Below, in pieces: positions 42,619 through 52,053 of a stretch of DNA of 64,000 nt; within the stretch, counting starts at the first letter, position 1; each line of letters begins with the position of its first letter. The notes beneath the pieces are model-generated. The model was given only the letters and a program-made list of their open reading frames with translations, was not told the origin of the DNA and made no database searches. Where the stretch lies: NCBI GenBank assembly GCA_002345575.1, contig DDVX01000015.1, positions 62,001 to 126,000 of the forward strand, given 5' to 3'. Origin of the DNA: Stutzerimonas stutzeri. GTDB lineage: Bacteria > Pseudomonadota > Gammaproteobacteria > Pseudomonadales > Pseudomonadaceae. The position numbers and the translations under genes are program-made.

Positions 42619-42632
42619 TTGACGATGGTCAA
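42619..42632 (+). promoter_or_regulatory. Anr/FNR-type box upstream of nrdD
   Basis: TTGAC-GATG-GTCAA is a perfect dyad close to the Anr/Dnr consensus TTGATnnnnATCAA; the GTCAA half is common in Pseudomonas boxes. It lies 82 bp upstream of the nrdD start, suitable for oxygen-limited activation. Confidence 0.6.
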
Positions 42633-42713
42633 TGTCCTGATGCTTTATTGGCGATAACTTCACTACATGTTGTGTTTTTCAGTCGTGTACGCACTATATG
42701 TAGGAGCATATCA

Positions 42714-44720
42714 ATGCCGGAAACAGTAATCAGACGCGACGGCTCCCAGGCTGCGTTCGATCTCGGTCAGGTCTGTCAGGCCCTGGCTGCAGCCGGGCGC
42801 GCGAGCGGGGAGTTCGAAGAGGATGAAACAGCGACCCTGGCGCAGTCGCTCGCTGCACGGCTGCCGAGCAGTGGCCTGGTGGGGCTCGAAGACATCCAGG
42901 ACCTTGCGGAGCGGGTGCTGATGGAGGCCGGTTTCTTCGACACCGCGCGCGCCTACATCATCCATCGCGAGCGCCATGCCCGCCTTCGTCGCGACAAGAA
43001 AGCCGTTGTGGACGTCGCCGCCTCGATGAATGAATACCTGTCCCGCGAGGATTGGCGCGTGCGTGCCAACGCCAACCAGGGTTATTCGCTGGGCGGACTG
43101 ATCCTTAACGTCTCCGGCAAGGTGACCGCCAACTATTGGCTCGACGAGGTTTATAGCCCGGAAATAGGCCTAGCTCACCGCGAGGGCGACCTGCATATTC
43201 ACGACCTGGACATGCTGGCGGGTTATTGCGCGGGCTGGTCGCTACGAACGTTGCTCACCGAGGGGTTCAATGGTGTTCCAGGCCGGGTTGAATCCGGTCC
43301 ACCCAGGCACTTGTCCAGTGCCCTGGGGCAGATGGTCAACTTCCTCGGCACCCTGCAGAACGAATGGGCCGGCGCCCAGGCATTCAGCAGCTTCGATACC
43401 TATCTCGCCCCCTTCGTGCGCAAGGACGAGATGGGCTACGAACAGGTTCGCCAGGCCATTCAGGAGTTTGTTTATAACCTCAACGTGCCGTCGCGCTGGG
43501 GCACCCAGACGCCCTTTACCAACCTCACCTTCGACTGGGTTTGCCCCGAGGACCTGTGCGAGCAGATCCCCTACATTGGCGGCGAAGAAATGCCCTTTGC
43601 CTACGGCGAATTGCAGGCCGAGATGGAGTTGATCAATCGCGCCTACATTGAGGTGATGATGGCCGGCGACGGGCTGGGGCGCGTGTTTACCTTTCCCATC
43701 CCGACTTACAACATCACCCATGATTTTCCGTGGGACAGCGACAACGCCACGCGGCTCTTCGAGATGACCGCGCGCTACGGCCTGCCCTACTTCCAGAACT
43801 TCCTGAACTCGGACATGAAGCCCAACCAGGTGCGTTCGATGTGCTGCCGGCTGCAACTAGATGTGCGCGAATTGCTCAAGCGCGGCGGCGGGCTGTTCGG
43901 ATCAGCCGAGCAGACCGGCTCGCTCGGTGTCGTGACGATCAACTGCGCACGATTGGGTTACCTGCACGCGGGCGACTGGAATGCCTTGCTGGAGCACTTC
44001 GATCATCTGCTGGAGCTGGCGCGCGAGAGCCTTGAGGTCAAGCGCAAGGTCATCCAGCAGCACATGGATGCGGGCCTCTATCCTTATACCAAGCGTTACT
44101 TGGGCACGCTGCGCAATCACTTCTCCACCATCGGCGTGAACGGCCTGCACGAGATGTTGCGCAATTTCAGCGACGACTACGACGGGCTCCACACCGAGGC
44201 TGGCAGGCGTCTGGCCTTGGAGCTGCTGGACCACGCCCGAGCGCGGCTGGTGCAGTTTCAGGAACAGACCGGTCACCTGTACAACCTGGAGGCCACGCCG
44301 GCCGAGGGCACTACCTACCGGTTCGCCAAGGAGGACCGCAAGCGCTTTGCCGACATCCTCCAGGCGGGCACGCCCGAGGCGCCCTACTACACCAACTCAT
44401 CACAGCTACCGGCAGGGTTCACCGAAGACCCCTTCGAGGCACTGCTGCTGCAGGACGAGCTGCAGTGCAAATATACCGGCGGCACCGTGTTGCACCTGTA
44501 CATGGCCGAGCAGATTTCCTCGGCGCAGGCCTGCAAGCAACTGGTGCGCACCGCGCTCGGACGCTTCCGGCTGCCCTATCTCACCGTCACGCCGACCTTC
44601 TCCATCTGTCCCGTGCACGGCTATCTCGCTGGCGAACATCCGTTCTGCCCGAAATGCGATGCGGCACTGCTGGCCCAGCAGCAGGCTGGCGCCGAGGGCA
44701 AGACCCTGGCCGAGACGTGA
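42714..44720 (+). CDS. nrdD: Anaerobic ribonucleoside-triphosphate reductase, catalytic part NrdD (lacks its glycyl-radical segment)
   Basis: Class III ribonucleotide reductase making dNTPs without oxygen. The ATP-cone is residues ~1-95; the barrel carries the CCRLQLD and LGVVTINCARLGY segments (~380-420) of NrdD. Near the end, SICPVHGYLAGEHPFCPKC resembles the zinc site. The protein stops soon after at residue 668; the RVxGY glycyl-radical motif that normally follows is missing and is found instead in the next gene. The ATG at 42714 follows TAGGAG; earlier in-frame codons would translate through the terminator and Anr box. Confidence 0.88.
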   Translation: MPETVIRRDGSQAAFDLGQVCQALAAAGRASGEFEEDETATLAQSLAARLPSSGLVGLEDIQDLAERVLMEAGFFDTARAYIIHRERHARLRRDKKAVVDVAASMNEYLSREDWRVRANANQGYSLGGLILNVSGKVTANYWLDEVYSPEIGLAHREGDLHIHDLDMLAGYCAGWSLRTLLTEGFNGVPGRVESGPPRHLSSALGQMVNFLGTLQNEWAGAQAFSSFDTYLAPFVRKDEMGYEQVRQAIQEFVYNLNVPSRWGTQTPFTNLTFDWVCPEDLCEQIPYIGGEEMPFAYGELQAEMELINRAYIEVMMAGDGLGRVFTFPIPTYNITHDFPWDSDNATRLFEMTARYGLPYFQNFLNSDMKPNQVRSMCCRLQLDVRELLKRGGGLFGSAEQTGSLGVVTINCARLGYLHAGDWNALLEHFDHLLELARESLEVKRKVIQQHMDAGLYPYTKRYLGTLRNHFSTIGVNGLHEMLRNFSDDYDGLHTEAGRRLALELLDHARARLVQFQEQTGHLYNLEATPAEGTTYRFAKEDRKRFADILQAGTPEAPYYTNSSQLPAGFTEDPFEALLLQDELQCKYTGGTVLHLYMAEQISSAQACKQLVRTALGRFRLPYLTVTPTFSICPVHGYLAGEHPFCPKCDAALLAQQQAGAEGKTLAET

Positions 44721-44776
44721 TGACGACACGCCAACCACATCACCGCTTTGTTAACCACCCGAAAAGGAGCGACACC

Positions 44777-44944
44777 ATGATCCAAGCGCATCAACTACCC
44801 GAAGCACAACGCCAACGCTGCGAAGTCTGGACGCGTGTAATGGGCTATCACCGGCCGGTGGCGGCCTTCAATCCGGGCAAGCAATCGGAGCATCACGAAC
44901 GACAGCACTTCACCGAGCGGGCAGCGGCCAGGTCCTTTGGATGA
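44777..44944 (+). CDS. Small glycyl-radical domain protein, separated C-terminus of NrdD
   Basis: 55 residues: MIQAHQLPEAQRQRCEVWTR, then VMGYHRPVAAFNPGKQSEHHERQHF. RVMGY with the following RPV..FN.GKQ.E is the glycyl-radical loop of class III reductases, so Gly23 is the predicted radical site. It has its own ribosome site (AAAAGGAG) and is in a different frame from nrdD, 56 bp downstream; its stop overlaps the nrdG ATG. It should assemble with NrdD, as the small GrcA protein does with pyruvate formate-lyase. The clean start argues against a chance frameshift. Confidence 0.8.
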   Translation: MIQAHQLPEAQRQRCEVWTRVMGYHRPVAAFNPGKQSEHHERQHFTERAAARSFG

Positions 44945-45642
44945 GCCGAACGCTCAGGGTCGGGGGCATTACGCCCCTGACCACCCTCGATTACCCGGGG
45001 ATGCTGGCCTGCGTGCTGTTCTGCCAAGGGTGCGCCTGGCGCTGCCGGTATTGCCACAACCCCCACCTGATCCCGTCGCGCGGCGACGGCCAGATGGCTT
45101 GGGCTGATGTGGTCGGGTTTCTTCAGTCACGGCGTGGCCTGCTGCAGGCGGTGGTCTTCAGCGGTGGCGAGCCGACGCAGCAACCGGCGCTGGTCGAAGC
45201 CGTCGCCTGCGTGCGCGAAATGGGGTTCAAGGTCGGTCTGCACAGCGCCGGCATCAAACCTCAGCGGTTCGCACGTGCACTGCAACACCTGGACTGGGTA
45301 GGGTTCGATATCAAGGCACCTCCTGGGCATGCCTCGCACATAACCGGCACCGCCCACGCTGACAGGGTCAATTGGCAAAGCCTCGACCTGCTGCTGGCCA
45401 GCGGCGTTGCCCATGAGGTCCGCACAACCGTTCACTGGCAGTTGCTCGATACCGATGCGCTGGAACTCCTTGCACGAAGCCTGCACGAGCGCGGGGTGCA
45501 ACGCTTCGTCGTACAACTGGTGCGCAGCGGACACATGCTCGACCCCTCACTCGGCCCAAGCCTCGCGCCGCAGGGCTGGCCGCAGCTGCAGGAACAGCTG
45601 GGCACGCTGTTTGAGCATTTCGAGGTGCGCAGCGCGTCCTGA
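44941..45642 (+). CDS. nrdG: Anaerobic ribonucleotide reductase activase NrdG
   Basis: Radical SAM enzyme that abstracts hydrogen from the NrdD glycine. The [4Fe-4S] motif CxxxCxxC is C31, C35, C38 (CAWRCRYC), followed by SGGEPT (~77) that binds SAM. 233 residues, of the longer pyruvate-formate-lyase-activase-like type. The start overlaps the glycyl-radical gene by four bases, coupling their translation. Confidence 0.92.
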   Translation: MSRTLRVGGITPLTTLDYPGMLACVLFCQGCAWRCRYCHNPHLIPSRGDGQMAWADVVGFLQSRRGLLQAVVFSGGEPTQQPALVEAVACVREMGFKVGLHSAGIKPQRFARALQHLDWVGFDIKAPPGHASHITGTAHADRVNWQSLDLLLASGVAHEVRTTVHWQLLDTDALELLARSLHERGVQRFVVQLVRSGHMLDPSLGPSLAPQGWPQLQEQLGTLFEHFEVRSAS

Positions 45643-45785
45643 TTCGTTCGCCTTAAGGTGCCGCATGGTCAGACATGGTCTTCATGGGACCGGTCGTCTC
45701 TTGCCGTTCAAGAAATTCCAGAGGGTGTCGATAACGCGGCTTCGCCACGCCTTGCCCCCCGGCAGGCCGTCAAAAGGTTGGACTC

Positions 45786-47783
45786 ATGTTTTCGTTGCGC
45801 ACCATCAAAGCCCGCTATACAGCCGCGTTCATCGGCTTCGTTTTACTGATCATGCTGCTCACCATGCTAGGCATCAAACGTTTTGTCGCTCCGCAGCTCA
45901 TGGCGGCTGGCGAAACGATCGTGATGTCTCAGGTCACCGAAATTGGTGAACACATTGCGCTGGAACTGGCCCGCGTAGAAGCGCAGGCGCGCAGCATCAC
46001 GCAAGTCGTCCCCATGCTGGAAAGCGAGGATATCGACCGGCTTCTCCCCGGCCTCGTCGACCAGTACGGTGACGTGAAAGTATTCGGCGGCGGAATCTGG
46101 CCCAAGCCTGGCGTACGTACTTCAGGACGCGATAAGCACAGCACCTTCTACCATCGGGACCCATCCGGGAAGCTGGTCGTCAACACCCACTGGAACTCTG
46201 CCGAATCGCTGAACTATTTCGAGCAGCCCTGGCATCGCGGTGGGTTGCAGGCACCTCGGGGACAATGCGTCTGGGCCGCCGCCTACGAGGACGATGCGAG
46301 CGCCGAACCACGCACCAACTGCGCAATGACCATCTACAAGGACGGTTCGGCCTGGGGCGTCTCGACGATTGACCTCACCCTTGGCTTTTTCAATCGTCTG
46401 GTTGCCGAAAAGCAGGAAGAGATCGATGGCGAAATCATGATCGTCGAAGCCGACGGCAAGATCCTCAGCAATCAGCCGCAACTTGGCGGCAACATGGTGC
46501 TGCGAAACGTGTCTGAACTGGCCGGTCGCTCGGCGTTTATTGCCACCGTACAGAAGGCCCTGGCCAGCCAATCTCAGCTCCTGCGCAGGGATACCTATAA
46601 AAGCCAGGGCGGTGAAGACTTCAGTTTCTTTCTAACACCCATTGAGGGAACCCCGTGGTTGCTGGCCGCTGCCCTGCCTACCGCCCAGCTTGAAGCACGC
46701 AGCGACGCCACGCTGAAGACGCTTGCCTCATTGCAGATACCCATGGTGCTCATCCTGATGGCACTGATGATCGTTGCCCTTAATCAGTTGATGAAGCGAC
46801 TCGGCGTGCTGAGGTCGAACATTGATGCGCTGTCAGCAGGTGATGCCGACCTGACCAAGCGCATCGAGATCAGAGGCGATGACGAAGTCGACCATGTGGG
46901 CCGGTCGGTCAATGGCTTCATCGTCTACCTGCAAAAGATGATGATTGATGTCAGCGATGCCACGGCCCATATCCACACCGAAATTGGCCAACTCAAGCAA
47001 CTGTCTCGCTCAACCAACGAGGCATTGGCACGACACGCGCTGGAGACCGATCAAGCGGTCACCGCCATCCATGAAATGAGTTCCACGGCCGAGTCGGTGG
47101 CCCAGAGCGCCAGCGATACCGCCACATTTACGCAAACCGCCAACCAGAACGCTGTGTCTTCGAAACTCGTCGTCAACGATGCCTCGAGTAGCGTTCGGGC
47201 CCTGGTCAGCGAAGTTGAAACTGCGACTTCCCGGGTGCAGGCGATGGCGGTGGATGCGCAGCGCATCAACGACGTGCTGGCCGTCATTGGCGAAATCGCC
47301 GGACAAACCAACCTGCTTGCGCTGAATGCGGCCATCGAAGCGGCACGCGCAGGCGAGCAAGGGCGTGGATTCGCCGTGGTCGCCGATGAGGTCAGAGCCC
47401 TGGCTGCGCGCACCCAGCAGAGCACATCAGAGATCAACGAAACCCTCCAGCGCCTGCAACAGGCGGTGGGTTCTGCCGTGCAGGCCATGGAACAGACCAA
47501 GGCCAGCTGTCAGACCACCGCGGACAAAACTGAGCAGGTGGCCGTCGGGTTGGATGACATGGCCAGTTCGGTGGTGCATATCAACGACCTGAGCATCCAG
47601 ATCGCTACCGCCGCCGAAGAGCAAAGCGCAGTGACCGAAGAGATCAACCGAAACATGGTTGCGGTGCGGCAGGTCGTCGACGAACTGGTGCAAAGCGGGG
47701 CGAGCGTGGATCTGAGCACCGAGTCGCTGCTCAGTACGAATGGACGCCTCACGGCCGTCGTCAGCAGGTTCAAGGTGCGCTGA
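45786..47783 (+). CDS. Methyl-accepting chemotaxis protein with periplasmic dCache-like domain
   Basis: Inner-membrane chemoreceptor of 665 residues. TM1 is ~12-31, the periplasmic part ~32-315 (dCache-like, with the GGIWPKPGVR and WSTID-type texts), TM2 ~318-338, HAMP ~340-395 and the methyl-accepting domain after it. The highly conserved signalling tip EIAGQTNLLALNAAIEAARAGEQGRGFAVVADEVR is intact. The ligand is unknown. It is monocistronic with a hairpin at its end; vicinity to nrdDG does not imply a shared role. Confidence 0.92.
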   Translation: MFSLRTIKARYTAAFIGFVLLIMLLTMLGIKRFVAPQLMAAGETIVMSQVTEIGEHIALELARVEAQARSITQVVPMLESEDIDRLLPGLVDQYGDVKVFGGGIWPKPGVRTSGRDKHSTFYHRDPSGKLVVNTHWNSAESLNYFEQPWHRGGLQAPRGQCVWAAAYEDDASAEPRTNCAMTIYKDGSAWGVSTIDLTLGFFNRLVAEKQEEIDGEIMIVEADGKILSNQPQLGGNMVLRNVSELAGRSAFIATVQKALASQSQLLRRDTYKSQGGEDFSFFLTPIEGTPWLLAAALPTAQLEARSDATLKTLASLQIPMVLILMALMIVALNQLMKRLGVLRSNIDALSAGDADLTKRIEIRGDDEVDHVGRSVNGFIVYLQKMMIDVSDATAHIHTEIGQLKQLSRSTNEALARHALETDQAVTAIHEMSSTAESVAQSASDTATFTQTANQNAVSSKLVVNDASSSVRALVSEVETATSRVQAMAVDAQRINDVLAVIGEIAGQTNLLALNAAIEAARAGEQGRGFAVVADEVRALAARTQQSTSEINETLQRLQQAVGSAVQAMEQTKASCQTTADKTEQVAVGLDDMASSVVHINDLSIQIATAAEEQSAVTEEINRNMVAVRQVVDELVQSGASVDLSTESLLSTNGRLTAVVSRFKVR

Positions 47784-47799
47784 TCCAGGCGTGCTAGAG

Positions 47800-47825
47800 A
47801 AGGCCCCTTCGCTGGGGCCTTTCAT
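47800..47825 (+). terminator. Terminator after the chemoreceptor gene
   Basis: Perfect 8-bp stem AAGGCCCC/GGGGCCTT with a 6-nt loop, followed by a short T stretch. The ~180 bp from here to the phoX stop contain nothing I recognise. Confidence 0.65.
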
Positions 47826-48003
47826 CAACCAGACATGCATGGTTAACGCGTGAAGCAAGCATCTCGCCTCTATGAGCGTTCGCCAGCCGTGGTGCAAAGT
47901 GCTTCGAGGAGCTGCAACAAGGCGGAATGGTCCCGGCGTCATCAGCATGTGCACCGGCTTTTCGGTACAACATTGATAGACACGCTCTCACAGCCACAAA
48001 ACG

Positions 48004-49965
48004 CTAAGCGCCAATTACGCCGCCGTCGTTGCGGGTAACCAGCACGGTCGAGGACCGCGGTCGCGTCTTGCCGTCGCTGGCTGGAAAGCTCAGTTCGGGA
48101 TGCTGCACATTGATCCACATGGCGGTGTAATCCGGACTCCAGGTGATGCCGGTGATCTCGCAGCCGCGCGGCCCCACCAGGAAGCGGCGCACCTCGCGCG
48201 TGCCAGGGTCGGCGCAGAGCAGCTGGTTGGTGCCCATGGCTTGCATGGCCGGCTCGTCATCGCCGTAGTCGGTCTGGATCCACAATCGGCCATCACCGTC
48301 GAACGCCAAGCCATCCGGTGAGGAAAAATGGTCGCCGTTGATGGTGCCGGTCAGGTGCGCCGGCAATGGTTTGCCATCGTTGCCGCGCGTGCCTTCTGGC
48401 TCGCCGGCGAGCAGGAAGACTTCCCATTCGAAGCGAGTCGCCGCGGGGTCACCGCCCTCCTCGTTCCAGCGCAGGATCTGCCCGTGCAGGTTCTGCGGAC
48501 GCGGGTTGGCCTTGTCCACCGGTATCTTGTCGCCTCTCTCGTGGTTGTTGGTCAGGGTGACGTAGACCTCGCGAGTGCGCGGATGCACGGCCACCCATTC
48601 GGGCCGATCCATGGGCGTTGCTCCAAGCCGATCGGCCGCCACGCGCGCATTGACCAGTACCTCAGCCTGGCTGGGGAAGCCGTTCTCGGCAGTAAGGCCG
48701 TTCTGCCCGTGGACCAGCGCCAGCCACTGGCCGCTACCGTCGGTATCGAAGCGCGCCACGTAAAGCGTGCCTTCATCGAGCAGCTGGCGGTTCTGCTGAT
48801 CCGCACCCAGCACGTAGCGGCCGTTGGGCACGAACTTGTAGACGTATTCCCCGCGCGAATCGTCGCCGGAGTAGAACGCCATGCGCCCATCCTCGCCCAG
48901 CGACAGCACCGAGCATTCACGACAGTAGCGGCCGAGCGCAGTGCGCTTGACCGGCTGCGATTGCGGGTCGAAGGGATCGATTTCCACCACCCAGCCGAAG
49001 CGGTTCGGCTCGTTGACGTGTCCCCCGTGGGGAAGGTCCGCATTGGGCGTGGCATCGAAACGCTCATCCGCGCTCTCCCAGCCATAGAGCTTGCTGCGCT
49101 CGCCGCCCGAGACGCCATAGCGGGCATGTGACGCTCGTGAAGCCAGGTCTTCGGCATCACGATTGAGGAAGTAGTTGTGCCAGTTTTCCTCACACGCGAG
49201 GTAAGTGCCCCAGGGCGTGACGCCGCTGGAGCAGTTGTTCAGGGTGCCGATGATGCGCGTTCCGCTCGGGTCAGAGGCGGTCTTGAGCAGATCGTGGCCA
49301 ACCAGTGGGCCGGCCACCGCCATCGGCGTCAGTGCGCTGATGCGGCGGCAGTATGGGGACGGATGGACCCGCTGCCACTGGCCGGCGGCGTCCTTGCGCA
49401 CCTCGATGACGCTGACGCCATGGGCGGCCTGTTCCTTGCGCACCTCTGCCAGCGGCCGGCGGCCATCCACGAGGCTCATGCCTTGCGGGTGCAGCGGCGG
49501 GTTGACGTACTCGTGGTTGATCACCAGCAGGCCGCGCTCGGTGGGCGCATCGGAGAAAGGGAAGAAATGCATGCCGTCGTGGTTGTCACCGGCCTGCAGC
49601 AGCTGCGCCTGCCAGTCGTCGCTGGCGTCGGGCTGCCACTGTGGTGCGTCGTTTTCCACCGGATCGCCCCAGGAAAAGAACACCCGGGCGCGATAGCCGG
49701 GCGGCACCAGGACGCTGTCGAATGCCGGGTCAAGCTGGGTGGGAACCGACTCAAAACCCATCAGCGCGCTGCGTGCAGCTACCGCACCGCAGGCGGACAG
49801 CCCACCGCCGAGAAAGGCGACGCCGGCCACGCCCAATCCGCCCTTGAGTAGCCCACGCCGGCTGCGGTCGACCACTTCGACCAGGCTCGGCTGGCGACTC
49901 GGATTGATCGATCGGTCGTCAAGCGCGGCGAGGGAGGCGTGGAAATCGCGAAAATCCTGCTTCAT
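48004..49965 (-). CDS. phoX: PhoX-family alkaline phosphatase, Tat-exported
   Basis: Periplasmic, calcium/iron-type phosphatase releasing phosphate from organic esters. The N-terminus has the Tat motif SRRGLLKGG (~35-43) after a long n-region, as usual for PhoX, and a hydrophobic segment. DUF839-type segments are seen: PPGYRARVFFSWGDP (~88), CSSGVTPWGTYLACEENW, TNNHERGDKIP and SPDGLAFDGDGRLWIQTD. 653 residues. It is the last gene of the phosphorus operon, 22 bp after tonB. The pairing with a phytase points to complete phosphate removal from inositol phosphates. Confidence 0.9.
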   Translation of the reverse strand: MKQDFRDFHASLAALDDRSINPSRQPSLVEVVDRSRRGLLKGGLGVAGVAFLGGGLSACGAVAARSALMGFESVPTQLDPAFDSVLVPPGYRARVFFSWGDPVENDAPQWQPDASDDWQAQLLQAGDNHDGMHFFPFSDAPTERGLLVINHEYVNPPLHPQGMSLVDGRRPLAEVRKEQAAHGVSVIEVRKDAAGQWQRVHPSPYCRRISALTPMAVAGPLVGHDLLKTASDPSGTRIIGTLNNCSSGVTPWGTYLACEENWHNYFLNRDAEDLASRASHARYGVSGGERSKLYGWESADERFDATPNADLPHGGHVNEPNRFGWVVEIDPFDPQSQPVKRTALGRYCRECSVLSLGEDGRMAFYSGDDSRGEYVYKFVPNGRYVLGADQQNRQLLDEGTLYVARFDTDGSGQWLALVHGQNGLTAENGFPSQAEVLVNARVAADRLGATPMDRPEWVAVHPRTREVYVTLTNNHERGDKIPVDKANPRPQNLHGQILRWNEEGGDPAATRFEWEVFLLAGEPEGTRGNDGKPLPAHLTGTINGDHFSSPDGLAFDGDGRLWIQTDYGDDEPAMQAMGTNQLLCADPGTREVRRFLVGPRGCEITGITWSPDYTAMWINVQHPELSFPASDGKTRPRSSTVLVTRNDGGVIGA

Positions 49966-49987
49966 GTTGAGTCGATTCCTGAACGCA

Positions 49988-50787
49988 TCATTCGATGCGG
50001 TAATGAAAGGTGTTCTGCACGTTGCGCACCGTCACGGCCTGGCCGTCGACGATGCGCGGACGATAGCGAAAGCGCTTGGCGGCGTTCAGCGAGGGGCGGA
50101 TGAACAGCGGATGGCACTGCCCCGCCACCTGCGGCGACACCACACGGCCACTTGGATCGACGTCGTAGCTGACTGTGCACTCGCCCTGCACGCCCGAATC
50201 GAGCGCGCGTTGTGGGTACACCGGCGGCGTCTTGGCGATGGGCAGGTATTGTCGGTCCGCAGCCGCCGCCTCGCGCCGCGCCTGTTCTGCGGCGACAGCA
50301 CGCGCCCGTTCGGCCTCAAGCCTGCGCTGTGCTTCGGCCGCACGTTCGGCTTCCTGCACCAAACGAAGCTGCTCGGTCTCGCGGGCCTGACGCTCGGCGG
50401 TCTCGCGTTGCTGGCGCAGTTTCTGTTGGCGAACCTCTTCGGCAACCCGCTCCTTCTCGGCCCGCTTGAATGCCAGTTCGGCTTCGACCGGTGGCGCAGG
50501 CTCGGGTTGGACTACCGGCTCCGGAGCAGCCGATTCAGGCGGCGTAAGCTGCGGCTCGACCAGCGCCTCGGGCTGGACTTGCGGCTCGACCGGCACCGGC
50601 AGGCTCACCAGTTGGGTACGCAGGACCTGCAGGCTGCTCTGCGGTTCGAGCGCCGGTGTCCAGCTGGTCAGCAACACCGCACCCACAGCGACATGCAGCC
50701 CGATCGCAGTCAGCAACGCTAGCCCCTGTGAGGCGCGGGATGGCGATGCGGGTTCGCGCAGCGTCATCCCATCCATCAACGCCGCGT

Positions 50788-50791
<4 letters not shown>
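49988..50791 (-). CDS. tonB: TonB-family energy-transducing protein
   Basis: Links the ExbB/ExbD proton channel to outer-membrane receptors. 267 residues: short cytoplasmic start, one helix (~20-40), a Pro/Glu-rich spacer (~60-110), a long charged coiled coil (~105-180) and a C-terminal domain beginning YPQRALDSGVQGECTVSYDV. The coiled-coil spacer rich in Arg, Glu and Ala resembles TolA more than classical TonB. Start overlaps the exbD stop by four bases. Its position suggests that it serves the receptor encoded in the same operon. Confidence 0.87.
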
Positions 50792-51261
<470 letters not shown>

Positions 51262-51271
51262 GGCGTTCTCC

Positions 51272-51988
51272 TCAAGCGGCAGCGATGGCGATGCTGGGCG
51301 CGCCGGCATGCAAGCGCGGTAACAGGCGTGCCTGCAACTCATTGGCAAAGGCGTAGTAACGGCTGGCCAGGGTCTGCCCGCGCGCCGCGAAGCGGTTGTA
51401 GGCGATCACTGCCGGAGTCGCCGCGAACAAGCCGATGGCCGTGGCGATCAGCGCTTCGGCAATGCCTGGCGCCACGGTGGCAAGAGTGACCTGCTGCACC
51501 TGGGACAGACCGAGGAAGGCGTTCATGATGCCCCAGACGGTGCCGAACAGACCGATGTACGGGCTGACCGAGCCGATGGTAGCGAGCGCTTGCAGTCCGG
51601 TTTCCAGCCGTGCCTCCTGCTCGGCCACTGCCACATAGAGGTTGCGGTCCACAGCCTCACTCAACGTTTGCGGAGCGAGGCCCGGCTGGCGCTGCAACTG
51701 GCTGAACGCCTGGAAGCCTTCACCGAAGATGCGCTGCAGCGCTGCTTCCTGCGGCTTGGTCTGGCGCTCGGCATCGCGGTGGAGCTGGGCCAGATCGGCG
51801 CTCTGGCGAAACTGCTGCAGGAAGTCCCGCAGCAAGCGCTCGCTGCGTCCCAGCACCACACTGCGCTGGATGATCAGGTACCAGCTGGCCACCGAGGCCA
51901 GCACCAGTATCGCCATGACCGCCTGCACCACCACGCTGGCCTCGGCCACCAGGCCCCATACCGACATGTGTTCGATTGAATCGTGCAT
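51272..51988 (-). CDS. exbB: ExbB/TolQ-family proton channel protein
   Basis: Inner-membrane protein of 238 residues with three helices (~15-37, ~135-160 and ~175-197). Conserved MotA/TolQ/ExbB texts are LATIGSVSPYIGLFGTVWGIM and APGIAEALIATAIGLFAATPAVIAYN. It forms the proton-driven motor with ExbD. It lies 65 bp after the phytase gene. Confidence 0.92.
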   Translation of the reverse strand: MHDSIEHMSVWGLVAEASVVVQAVMAILVLASVASWYLIIQRSVVLGRSERLLRDFLQQFRQSADLAQLHRDAERQTKPQEAALQRIFGEGFQAFSQLQRQPGLAPQTLSEAVDRNLYVAVAEQEARLETGLQALATIGSVSPYIGLFGTVWGIMNAFLGLSQVQQVTLATVAPGIAEALIATAIGLFAATPAVIAYNRFAARGQTLASRYYAFANELQARLLPRLHAGAPSIAIAAA

Positions 51989-52053
51989 CGCTGTTTCCTC
52001 CTGCCCGCTTGAGATAGCTGCTATTGAATGACCACGGCGTTACCGGACGATGA

